This document shows, piece by piece, positions 19,631 through 27,793 of a stretch of DNA of 64,000 bases; position 1 is the first letter of the stretch; the number at the start of each line of letters is the position of its first letter. The position numbers were made by a program, and so were the translations under genes. Source of the stretch: Aeromonas eucrenophila. Its GTDB lineage: Bacteria > Pseudomonadota > Gammaproteobacteria > Enterobacterales > Aeromonadaceae. The stretch is taken from the NCBI RefSeq assembly GCF_000819865.1, contig NZ_CDDF01000012.1, forward strand, positions 728-64,727, written 5' to 3'. The notes below the pieces were generated by a model. That model searched no databases, had not been told where the DNA came from, and was given only the letters and a program-made list of their open reading frames with translations.

Positions 19631-19655
19631 AAAAAGGCCCCACTCTCTCAGGGCC
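19631..19655 (-). terminator. Second terminator downstream of the T6SS effector locus
   Basis: On the - strand GGCCC, a 10-base loop, GGGCC, then TTTTT. Short stem, so weaker than the hairpin at 19.76 kb, but in series with it would keep T6SS transcripts from running into the hyb promoter. Confidence 0.5.
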
Positions 19656-19749
19656 ACTGCAAAACACGAAACAGCCGGGACCAAAACCAGGCTCAGGAGG
19701 TAAGAAACCAGGAGAAGCAATGATGTGAGAGCTGCTGTAGCTTACCCGA

Positions 19750-19777
19750 TATAAAAACACCGGCTAAAAGCCGGTGT
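19750..19777 (-). terminator. Terminator after the T6SS immunity genes
   Basis: Perfect 8-bp stem ACACCGGC/GCCGGTGT (19757-19764 with 19770-19777), 5-base loop, and a T5 run on the - strand (19757-19753). It lies 38 nt after the stop of the last immunity gene. Confidence 0.85.
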
Positions 19778-19814
19778 CGGGGATAACGAGAACTGTACAA
19801 ATAAGGCACACTTC

Positions 19815-20627
19815 TCATGTACATGAAATGACAGATAATTGTTTACCATTCTGAATGACTGAGATCTCACCTTTAGCAGGTGATACATTGTAGATAGTAT
19901 TTTTATTCTTAAAGCTAAATATCTCACCTATCAATGAAAAATCATTAAGGGACAGCTCCTTCCCCTGCTTACCATAATTATATGTTACATCGCCTGAATA
20001 AGGAGAGTAGCATAAATTTAAATTTTTCCCTGATTTTGTCTTGCAGTAATAGAATACACTTTCATCATTGTCACAAATTTTATTTCCAGTTCGTTCTGAC
20101 AATGCATCTATCTCGATATATCGCATTTCATTGTATAAATCCGACACTTCACCATTACTCGCAAGATCATAAGGAACATTAATGATTTTCCTTATGATTG
20201 CTGCATCTTCACTTGCCACCCCTTTCAAATTAACGGTAGCAATTTCATTACCTTTATTTATTTCGCCAACACCACTGACTTGCTCCTCACCAGAGCTTGT
20301 GGTAATAGATGCACTACCGATATAATTAAGTTTACCCGAAGAATAAAAATAATATACTGCCTTTAATCTCGGCCTATCAGCATTAACAGTGAACTTTATA
20401 AGCCTATCATCATTTATTGTCTTACATGAGCTGTTTTCAGCTGTAAATGGAATTGTGAATACTCGTATATCTCCGTTATGCTTTATCGATAAGGTACTAA
20501 TAGGCTCATCGTCTGAAGTCTTAGTGGTAACATAATAAGATACATCATAGCAGGTGCTATAGGCATATGTGTACATAGGCATTATGCAATAAAATATGAT
20601 GCATAATCTTCTTAAAAAAACACTCAT
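19815..20627 (-). CDS. Exported candidate immunity protein 2 (270 aa)
   Basis: Starts with a signal peptide (LCIIFYCIMPMYTYAY, cleavage near residue 23), so it probably acts in the periplasm. No family recognised. The C-terminal part (VFYYCKTKSGKNLNLCYS, YNYGKQGKELSL, closing VISC) has the same layout as the 149-residue protein upstream: a (F/Y)xC(E/K)T(D/K)xGK start, a Y-x-Y-x-K-G-x-E-L step, and a terminal cysteine. Strongly AT-rich, unlike the hyb and tss genes. Placed after a cell-wall effector and its neighbour, it is most likely a second immunity protein, but it could be a remnant partner of an earlier toxin. Confidence 0.65.
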   Translation of the reverse strand: MSVFLRRLCIIFYCIMPMYTYAYSTCYDVSYYVTTKTSDDEPISTLSIKHNGDIRVFTIPFTAENSSCKTINDDRLIKFTVNADRPRLKAVYYFYSSGKLNYIGSASITTSSGEEQVSGVGEINKGNEIATVNLKGVASEDAAIIRKIINVPYDLASNGEVSDLYNEMRYIEIDALSERTGNKICDNDESVFYYCKTKSGKNLNLCYSPYSGDVTYNYGKQGKELSLNDFSLIGEIFSFKNKNTIYNVSPAKGEISVIQNGKQLSVISCT

Positions 20628-20747
20628 TAACTTTCACCAAAAAAACATTAAACCAAGTGTCGTTCACATTGATTTTTTATTTTTCAATAAAACAACACTA
20701 GAATAAGTTAACACTGCATATATTAAAATAATATTTAATTTAACATG

Positions 20748-21197
20748 CTATTGATTAGGGTAACATCCTAATGCATCTTCTTTATCACATTGTAGCAAGG
20801 GGATAAGATCCATAAGCTTATTTGTAATTATTTTTTCGCAAGGAATATTATATTCTTTTTCAGATATAGTTACTATTATACCCGACATTTCTTCATTTCC
20901 TTCGTAGTTACTAAAAATCGAATACTTGTATTTCCCTTTGCTAAAAGAAACCTTTCCATATTCAGTCTGATATCTATAGTAATAATTATGACTAAACCCA
21001 TTAAAGCCATCCCCCAATGAGTGATAAGAAAGCTCAACCTCACCACCTTTCGAGAACTCATAGTTTAATCTATTGCCATCAACGAATAACTTAACATCAC
21101 CTTTATCCGTCTCACAAGCAAAATACACTCCTTCGCTTCCATATGATGAGGTAGAAATGAAGATAAACAATGTAAACATATAAAAATTAGAACGCAT
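20748..21197 (-). CDS. Exported candidate immunity protein 1 (149 aa)
   Basis: Signal peptide MRSNFYMFTLFIFISTSSYG, mature protein of about 128 residues with an N-terminal FACETDKGDVKLFVDG and two or three cysteines near the end. The ATG lies inside the last codons of the effector gene (11-nt overlap), the usual tie between a T6SS toxin and its antidote. A periplasmic site matches a toxin that attacks peptidoglycan. AT-rich. No named family recognised; immunity role is inferred from coupling and signal peptide. Confidence 0.75.
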   Translation of the reverse strand: MRSNFYMFTLFIFISTSSYGSEGVYFACETDKGDVKLFVDGNRLNYEFSKGGEVELSYHSLGDGFNGFSHNYYYRYQTEYGKVSFSKGKYKYSIFSNYEGNEEMSGIIVTISEKEYNIPCEKIITNKLMDLIPLLQCDKEDALGCYPNQ

Positions 21198-23676
21198 TAT
21201 AATTATCCTTCATTCTTTTATCATACCCTTTTTGTCTAGGGCCATTGTACACTAGTGCAAATGCCAACCAATCCTTGGCTCGAATAGCTTTAAGCAATCT
21301 GTTATCTGCCTTTATAAAGTTAACAAAGGCTTTAAGATGATTTTTTTCTGAAACACTGAGTGCACTGACGAATTCTTTTACATCCTTATATCCAGCATTC
21401 AAATGGTTGGAACCTAAGATTTGAAACTTGCCCCAAGATGCTGCTTTTAGTGCGGCATTCTTATCCAATGAGTAGGCTAGCATAAGTTTTCCATATTGAA
21501 CTTTATATGTTCCATATCCCCCTCCCACAGGGTTAGATATCTCAGGGTGAGACTCATCATATTTCCCACCGGTCATATTACTAAATTTGTGTCTTTCAAA
21601 CAAAATAGAAAGCACAGCATCATCCTGATCTGAGAACTTATAATAACTACCAGTGCTACCAGTTTCCGTTAATGCTACTGCCTTTATAGCATTAACCTCA
21701 CAACCAAGTTCAGAAGCAGCATTGATATAATCCAACTCTTCAACTACCTCATCATTATAGAAAGACAGAAATTCGATTTCATTTAAAGTGTCATATATAT
21801 ATGTCTTAGGGTACCCATTTTGGGCCTTTATAGCTAACGCTATAATTCCAATAAGCGAAAGGTGCCAGATCTCTTTTTCAAGCGTTAACTTGGCAGCACT
21901 CTGCATCCACTCCAGTTTATCAATGCGCTGCTTTTCGTGATCCACAAGTTTGTCAAAATCGGGTAGGCTAATTTTAGCCATCAGCTTGTCCAGCCATAGA
22001 TAACTGCTGGAGGAAGATTTCTCATACCACTCGCTAGGATGCTTGACGATAAGCTTGTTTAGCTGCTCTCTATTACCATTATTTTGCAAGGCTGCCTGGA
22101 TCTCTTTGCTGTCAAGCTCTCCACTCTTGTCGGTATCGAAGCTATTGACCAGATCGGTGAAGAATGTCGGTGGTGCATCGGGATCCAGATAGCCATCAGA
22201 GCCTGATCCATCGACCTTTTTAAAACCGATCTTCAGCCAGTCGTGCTGACTCAGCAGCTCCACTTGCTCTTTCTTGACGCATTTACCAGATGAGGTGCCA
22301 ACCCACTCCTTATTTACCGCATCGTTCTCTATTTTGGGCGATTCAACCAATTCTTCCAGACTCTTTCCACCGGTCGCCACCCACTGATCTTTACCATCCT
22401 GCTTTTTCTTCTCATGCAAGACGAGATCCGCCGGCACCTTGGCATAGATGGTTCCTCCCTTGGTGCCCGCCTTGTTGGCCAGCACGTCGTCGAGACGAGG
22501 ATCCTGAGTGAAGAGTTCGAGATGCACCTGATGCTTGCTCTCTTTCCCCCCGATGAGGGAGCCCGGCGTTTCCACCAGGCCGAGGTACCCTATTGTCTCG
22601 CCCGCGGCGATGGCGACGGGGGATGGCAACACATAGAGCTCGCCGAGATGGGACGGCGCCCGTGCACTCACCTTGATAAATTCGTCTTCGACGCACACCC
22701 AGGCGACACCACCGCTGCCTGGCACCCCTTCAATATTTGGCGTCACATATTTGCATCTGGCCATCTTGCGCGCCTTGTCACCAATCCAATGAAACTCCAG
22801 TTGGTGCGCATCATACTGCAACTTGGTACCGGCAGGCAGAGAAACACTGCGCTTTCCCGCCACCGGACGACCTGTAGGCCCATCAACTCCAGGATCCGCA
22901 CGGCCAATCATATTCGTCAGCAGCTCAGCTTCTATTTGATCAAATAGCCAGGTTGGCAGATTGGGCTTAATAACGCCGATGGCATCCGGACTATTGGCTA
23001 TCCAGACTGAACTCCCTTCATTGGCCAATACCCCCGCCTTCTCGGCCTCGCTCATCTGGGTACTGGAAAGCTTGCTCTTGATGATGACCCTGATGAAGTC
23101 ATACTCCTTGCCCCCTACACTTCCCTTTTGGGATGGTGTACTGCTGTCCATCTCCAGTTCGGTATCCTTGGGCAGGGCGAAATGAGGCAAGGCAGCATCT
23201 GCACGTTTCTGATCCTCATCCGGATTGGCGTGGGGCACCGAATTGCGGGCATTCCAGTTCTTTTTCAGCACCAGCTTCTCGGCGGTCTGATATTGGCTCC
23301 ATGGCAGCAAATGCATATAGAGCGAATAGAAGGTGAATTCGTTTTTCGCCTTGGTTTCTGCATTGATTTCACAATATTCGTGCTGCACTAGGCAGAAGCA
23401 GTTGGAATAGCGCAGGGATTCACCCTGGAATTCGGAGGTCAGGTAATCCTCCATCATCCGAAATGCCACCACCTTGCCATCGGCAATGGCTCTGATGGGA
23501 TATTTATCCTTGCACCAAGGGGCGCTCTTGTCGCTTATATGGATGCCACCGTGCCACTTGTTGTGATTGCCGAGCAGATAGTGACCTGACTTTTCCCTAT
23601 TGATCAACGCAGTCAGCGCCTTGACGTCTTTGAACTCTTCCCCTTTGGCCGTGAGGATGGGAAATGCAAACTTCAT
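21187..23676 (-). CDS. T6SS cell-wall effector: M23-like domain, EF-hand, C-terminal muramidase
   Basis: 829 aa, ten bases after vgrG. Residues about 40-390 hold a split LytM/M23-like domain: WHGGIHIS (His42, His46), IRAIADGKVVAF, FYSLYMHL (His122), ETIGYLG and HQVHLELF (His382, His385), with a long insert. Residues 514-525 (DTDKSGELDSKE) are a perfect EF-hand calcium loop. Residues about 655-829 match the N-acetylmuramidase family PF11860: ALTETGS (candidate catalytic Glu671), ILFERHKF, ASWGKFQILGSNH, VYNGPRQKGYDKRM. So two different cuts in peptidoglycan are likely. The layout resembles TseP of A. dhakensis as I remember it. The 3' third is AT-rich, the 5' part is not. No adaptor gene is present, so loading is probably by the VgrG tail. 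Confidence 0.85.
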   Translation of the reverse strand: MKFAFPILTAKGEEFKDVKALTALINREKSGHYLLGNHNKWHGGIHISDKSAPWCKDKYPIRAIADGKVVAFRMMEDYLTSEFQGESLRYSNCFCLVQHEYCEINAETKAKNEFTFYSLYMHLLPWSQYQTAEKLVLKKNWNARNSVPHANPDEDQKRADAALPHFALPKDTELEMDSSTPSQKGSVGGKEYDFIRVIIKSKLSSTQMSEAEKAGVLANEGSSVWIANSPDAIGVIKPNLPTWLFDQIEAELLTNMIGRADPGVDGPTGRPVAGKRSVSLPAGTKLQYDAHQLEFHWIGDKARKMARCKYVTPNIEGVPGSGGVAWVCVEDEFIKVSARAPSHLGELYVLPSPVAIAAGETIGYLGLVETPGSLIGGKESKHQVHLELFTQDPRLDDVLANKAGTKGGTIYAKVPADLVLHEKKKQDGKDQWVATGGKSLEELVESPKIENDAVNKEWVGTSSGKCVKKEQVELLSQHDWLKIGFKKVDGSGSDGYLDPDAPPTFFTDLVNSFDTDKSGELDSKEIQAALQNNGNREQLNKLIVKHPSEWYEKSSSSSYLWLDKLMAKISLPDFDKLVDHEKQRIDKLEWMQSAAKLTLEKEIWHLSLIGIIALAIKAQNGYPKTYIYDTLNEIEFLSFYNDEVVEELDYINAASELGCEVNAIKAVALTETGSTGSYYKFSDQDDAVLSILFERHKFSNMTGGKYDESHPEISNPVGGGYGTYKVQYGKLMLAYSLDKNAALKAASWGKFQILGSNHLNAGYKDVKEFVSALSVSEKNHLKAFVNFIKADNRLLKAIRAKDWLAFALVYNGPRQKGYDKRMKDNYNAF

Positions 23677-23685
23677 GCTGCGTCC

Positions 23686-25731
23686 TTATTCAGAAAAGAG
23701 GTAGAAGGCTGCAGGCTTCTGCTCTTTGAGCAGCGCCTCCATCGCCTTCTCGGTGGGAACGGCTTTGAGCAGTTCTACCGCATCGGGAGCCTTGACCACT
23801 TCCACGGCCTTGGGAACGATCGGTGCCTTGCCTGCCCAGCCGGAGCCGGAGCCAGCGCTGCCGCCAGCGTTGAGCTTGATGGCGGGCCCCACCAACTTGA
23901 TGCCGCTCGGGTCGACTTTGACGAAACTGCCGCCCCCCTTGAGGGTGATCTCCGCCCCCGCCTCTAGCACCAGCTTGTCCCCCACCTTGATGTGTACCTC
24001 TTGTCCGGCCTGCACCAGCAGGGATTGACCCAGTTTCTGGTGCAGGGACGCATCCACGGTCAGCGACAGGTCGCCCTTGATATGGTCCCGTTTCTCACCA
24101 TTCACGGTGAGATGGTCATTGGCCTTGATCCGGGTCACCCGTTCATTGTCGATGTCCCTGTGCTCGTCGTGCTTGATGTGCCAGGCAGTGTCGTTCTCGA
24201 TGAGCAGGTTCAGGTCTTTCTGGCCGTGGATGTAGATCTCTTCCTTGCCCGCCTGGTCTTCGAAGCGCAGCTCGTTGAACCCCTCTCCCTGGTGGGTCTC
24301 GGTGCGTAGCACGGTGCGAGTCTTGTTGGCCGGCAACTCGTAAGGAGGACGGTTGGTGGCGTGATAGGTGCGGCCCGTGATGATGGGCTGATCCGGGTCT
24401 CCTTCCAGGAAGCTCACTATGACCTCGTGGCCGATACGCGGGATGGTCATCATGCCGTACTGGCCGCCGGCCCAGCCCTGGCTCACCCGCACCCAGCAGG
24501 AGCTCTGATCGTTGCTCGAACCGTAACGGTCCCAAGGAAATTGCAGCTTCACCCGGCCGTGCTCGTCGCAGTAGATCTCTTCGCCATCCGGCCCGACCAC
24601 TATGGCGATCTGCGGGCCGTCCACCATGGGCTTATGGAGCGCCTGTGGGCTGCCAATGCGGGCCCGCCAAGTTGTGCTCGCTTTGACCACCTCGAACTCG
24701 TTGTGATAGACGGTCGGGCCGCTGCCCCCTTCCTCTTCCAGCGCCTGGGGCTGCGAGCCTGTGTGGCTGATGCGCACCAGTTGCCAGTCGGCGTTGAGTA
24801 CCCCGTTCGGGTGTTCGGTGAGAGAAAACGTCTGCCCTGGCAACAGGGCCGCGCAGTTGGATTTGCCCTGGCCGGTGACGGAATCGCTGCGCAAGGCATC
24901 GAGCCTGTGTTGGGCGAAAGCCTTGCCGCTCGGGTCCAGCTTGTAGCGGCCCGGATAGTCGAAGTGCTGGTAGGTATCGCGCTGATGTTCGAGCTCGGCG
25001 CCGAGCTGCTTGTGGGATAGGCCGTAGGCTGGGGTCTTGAAGCTGTAGTCCTTGAGCTCCACATCGCTCGGGCGCACCGCCTCCCGGTAGTGGAACTGCC
25101 TTACATAGGGGCCCTGCTCCAGCGAGCGGTTACCGAGGTTGAAGAACAGCTCGGGGCCGGCGGTCAGGGCCGCGGCATCGTCGGCAAAGACGATACGATG
25201 TTTGCCAGCCTCGAACTCATGGAAATAGAAGAGCCCCTCTTCGGCGGCGAGGCGATTGAGGAACGCGAGGTCCGTCTCCCGATATTGCACGCAGTATTCC
25301 CGCTGGACGTGCTCGTTTTTGAGCGCAAAGGCGTAGTCGGTGATGCCATGCTCTTGCAAAAGAATACTGAGGATTTCGTCCGGCTTCTGGGCCTGAAAGA
25401 TGCGCGAATTCTGACGAAGGGAGAGCCGCCACAGGGCCGGCTGCACCAACAACTGGTAGCGGGTGCGGCGAAAGCCACTGTCCCCTTGGGCAAAGTCGCT
25501 CACCACACCGCACACCCGCCGCTGCAGCTCGCCGTTGTACCACACCAAGAGCTCACAGGGCTGGTCCAGCACGGCGCCAAAGTCGACGTCCGGCTGGGGG
25601 CTCGCCAAGTCGAGTCTCAACTGGAAGGGCCCGTTTAGCGTCTCTTCCATCGCAAACTCGGCCACCACGAAGGTGCTCTCGGGCAGGGCCCCCACCTTGA
25701 CGGTAAATTGTAATCCTGTGCTGTCTGCCAT
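23686..25731 (-). CDS. vgrG: VgrG spike protein, copy 1
   Basis: 681 aa TssI. N-terminal gp27-like domain, then the gp5-like OB region ([45 protein letters not shown]), beta-helix repeats ([21 protein letters not shown]) and a tail after [10 protein letters not shown] that is rich in Ala, Val, Lys and Glu and unique to this copy. AAGGAG lies just before the ATG. It is nearly the same as the VgrG at 55-57 kb up to about residue 560. The tail is followed at once by the cell-wall effector, its probable cargo. Confidence 0.95.
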   Translation of the reverse strand: MADSTGLQFTVKVGALPESTFVVAEFAMEETLNGPFQLRLDLASPQPDVDFGAVLDQPCELLVWYNGELQRRVCGVVSDFAQGDSGFRRTRYQLLVQPALWRLSLRQNSRIFQAQKPDEILSILLQEHGITDYAFALKNEHVQREYCVQYRETDLAFLNRLAAEEGLFYFHEFEAGKHRIVFADDAAALTAGPELFFNLGNRSLEQGPYVRQFHYREAVRPSDVELKDYSFKTPAYGLSHKQLGAELEHQRDTYQHFDYPGRYKLDPSGKAFAQHRLDALRSDSVTGQGKSNCAALLPGQTFSLTEHPNGVLNADWQLVRISHTGSQPQALEEEGGSGPTVYHNEFEVVKASTTWRARIGSPQALHKPMVDGPQIAIVVGPDGEEIYCDEHGRVKLQFPWDRYGSSNDQSSCWVRVSQGWAGGQYGMMTIPRIGHEVIVSFLEGDPDQPIITGRTYHATNRPPYELPANKTRTVLRTETHQGEGFNELRFEDQAGKEEIYIHGQKDLNLLIENDTAWHIKHDEHRDIDNERVTRIKANDHLTVNGEKRDHIKGDLSLTVDASLHQKLGQSLLVQAGQEVHIKVGDKLVLEAGAEITLKGGGSFVKVDPSGIKLVGPAIKLNAGGSAGSGSGWAGKAPIVPKAVEVVKAPDAVELLKAVPTEKAMEALLKEQKPAAFYLFSE

Positions 25732-25741
25732 GGTCGGCTCC

Positions 25742-26029
25742 TTATCCTGCCTGCCCGCTGCCCGAACCTATCACCACGCCACCGCAACCGATGGCGGTGC
25801 CGGTGACGGCGATAGGCTTGCCGTTTACCAGCACTGAGCCGACGCCCCCCGAGATGCTGCGTGGATGGGGGGGATTGCTCGGTTTGACATGGGGTGCCAG
25901 GGGATCCCCCTGGCGGGCCACCGGCTTGCCGTCGAGGAACACATTGGGGCTGGCGGCGATCACCGGGGATGGGTGGAAGCCGTCGTGGTCGGTGCCTATG
26001 TCACCGAGCAATGCAATCGTGGGGCACAT
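25742..26029 (-). CDS. PAAR spike-tip protein
   Basis: 95 aa. Two PAAR-type half repeats: [16 protein letters not shown] and [13 protein letters not shown], with HxxC-like metal ligands and the closing [11 protein letters not shown]. It caps VgrG and sharpens the spike. The ORF extends to 26092, but GGAGAA sits 7 nt before the ATG at 26029 and the family starts there. It is 10 nt upstream of vgrG copy 1. Confidence 0.9.
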   Translation of the reverse strand: MCPTIALLGDIGTDHDGFHPSPVIAASPNVFLDGKPVARQGDPLAPHVKPSNPPHPRSISGGVGSVLVNGKPIAVTGTAIGCGGVVIGSGSGQAG

Positions 26030-26329
26030 CTGAATTCTCCGTGTGGGCAAAGGGGTTGCCTTGGCGCATCCCCTGCCATGACCCAGACCCACTTAGGTGA
26101 GCCTCGGCCGAGGAACAGCTGGAGAGGCTACTCAGCAGCCTCCATGCCAACACCATGATTTAATAAATATCTTTTAAATCATGTCGTTATGAGCCGACTT
26201 TCGAGCCTTGGCAGATCAGGCTGCAACAACTTGCCTGCAGCAGCACAAACACAATAAAAATCATGCTTAAGGCAGCTGATCTATCTGCCATTTGCGCAAC
26301 TTATTGCGCAAGTCGGAAGATTAAACGCC
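26030..26329. other. Gap between vasL and the PAAR gene
   Basis: 300 bases without a supported gene. AT-rich in the middle (TTTAATAAATATCTTTTAAATC, 26158-26179 region). The 8-base palindrome TTGCGCAA occurs twice, at 26292-26299 and 26304-26311, just after the vasL stop; together they can fold into a hairpin. A separate promoter for PAAR-vgrG-effector could lie here but I could not fix one; no sigma54 match was found. Confidence 0.5.
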
Positions 26330-27751
26330 TTAATTGCCCTGCTGCAGCTGATAGAGGCGGATATTGAGCGCCTTGAGGTCATTTTCCAGCCCCTTGAGAT
26401 CCGCCGCCGTGATGGGTTCCTGGGCCGCCTTGCGCGCCTCCAGTTCATTGAGGCGCAGGCTGAACGGGATGTTCTGCATCAGGTTCTTTTGCACCTCGTA
26501 GAGCTGGGACTTGAGGTAGGAGATGGTCACCGTCTTGCGCTGGCGCTCCAGCTCCAGCAGTTGATCGATCAGGGCATCCACCCCGGCGCGGGCATCCAGG
26601 TAGGTCGGCACGCTGATGGGATCCCCCTGCTGACCGGCAAGGGCGTTCTGCCACTGCTTGTCCAGCGCCTTCACCGCCAGGGAATCGGGATAGAGCATCA
26701 AGAGCGAGCTGCGCAGCCCCTCCCCATAGCGATAGCCATCAAGCGGTGATGCCTGCTCGAGGCGGGCGAGTTGGGACTGATAGCGTGCCACCAGCTCGCT
26801 CTCCATCCCCTGCAGGGCCTGCTCACCCAGCACGATGCGTGCCTGGCGGATGTCGTCATAGCTGAGCACTCGCGGCAGCTCGGTGGCCGGCTGCTGCAGG
26901 CGCTGGGCGGCCAATACTTTCGCCTCCTGCTGATGCTGCCAACCAAACCAGGCCATCACGGGCAGGGCGCAGCTGAGCAGGCCGCAGCCAAACCAGAACC
27001 AGGCCGGGCGCTGCTTGCGGTGCTGCTCTATCTTGAGCACGGTCGGCTTGACCTGACCCTTCTCCCGTCCCACCAGTATGCTGCCCTGGGGCAGATGGGG
27101 GGTCGCGGTTCCCGGGGAGGAGACGGTGTCATGCTCCATGTCGGCCTTGAAGAACACCATGGGGGGGATCTGCAGCTCATCCTTGAGGCCTGGCTCGTCG
27201 GAGACGATGACGATCTCGGCCTCATCGAACAGGTGGGTGTAACCCTCGATGAAGTGCACCAGGTTCTCGACCCTGGGAATGCGGCTGAGGCCCGCGTTGT
27301 GCAACTTCTCGCTGATGAGCTGCAACGCCCGTTCGCAGCGATAGACCAGCCGCTTGTCCTCGTGGCTTATCTGGTACTGGCGAATGACGTCGCTGATGCG
27401 GGCGATGAACCAGTCCAGCATCTCGATGCGGGCCCGCTCCTGCTGCACCGGCGGCCAGAAACTGTCCCACTGGGTCACGATGAGGTTGGCCAGAAACTCG
27501 CACCCCTCGGTAAAACCGCTCAAGCCCTGCAAGCGCGAGCGCGCCAGGGTGAAGTAGATGGCGGTCTGCAGATCCACCCCGTGTTTTTCGAAGATCTGGC
27601 TCGCGAGCTGATGGATCCGAAGCCAGTCCACCTCGGGGCGCGAGGCGTGGCTGAGCTTGTTGATCTCGGCGCGCAGCGCCTCGTATTCCGGCAGCATCCT
27701 GGGGTCGCGCCCCACTTTCAGTGCCTGCTGGCCTTGCTGGTTATGTGTCAT
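26330..27751 (-). CDS. vasL: VasL, T6SS TssA-like membrane protein
   Basis: 473 aa. N-terminal ImpA-like domain (about residues 10-130: ALRAEINKLSHASRPEVDW, SGFTEGCEFLANLI, WDSFWPPVQQERA), a single membrane segment near residue 230 (AWFWFGCGLLSCALPVMAWF) and a coiled C-terminal half (ELERQRKTVTISYLKSQLYEVQKNL). Related to the VCA0121 protein of V. cholerae. The frame opens with TTG at 27763; the ATG at 27751 is more likely. It starts just after a strong hairpin that follows tssM. Confidence 0.85.
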   Translation of the reverse strand: MTHNQQGQQALKVGRDPRMLPEYEALRAEINKLSHASRPEVDWLRIHQLASQIFEKHGVDLQTAIYFTLARSRLQGLSGFTEGCEFLANLIVTQWDSFWPPVQQERARIEMLDWFIARISDVIRQYQISHEDKRLVYRCERALQLISEKLHNAGLSRIPRVENLVHFIEGYTHLFDEAEIVIVSDEPGLKDELQIPPMVFFKADMEHDTVSSPGTATPHLPQGSILVGREKGQVKPTVLKIEQHRKQRPAWFWFGCGLLSCALPVMAWFGWQHQQEAKVLAAQRLQQPATELPRVLSYDDIRQARIVLGEQALQGMESELVARYQSQLARLEQASPLDGYRYGEGLRSSLLMLYPDSLAVKALDKQWQNALAGQQGDPISVPTYLDARAGVDALIDQLLELERQRKTVTISYLKSQLYEVQKNLMQNIPFSLRLNELEARKAAQEPITAADLKGLENDLKALNIRLYQLQQGN

Positions 27752-27766
27752 ATGAGCGTCCAACGC

Positions 27767-27787
27767 GGTGGGGCCTGAGGCCCCACC
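27767..27787 (-). other. Perfect 9-bp hairpin between tssM and vasL
   Basis: GGTGGGGCC/GGCCCCACC with a 3-base loop, in the 42-nt gap between the tssM stop and the vasL ATG. No T-run follows on either strand, so it is more likely a transcript-stability or attenuation element than a terminator. Confidence 0.6.
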
Positions 27788-27793
27788 GGATCA

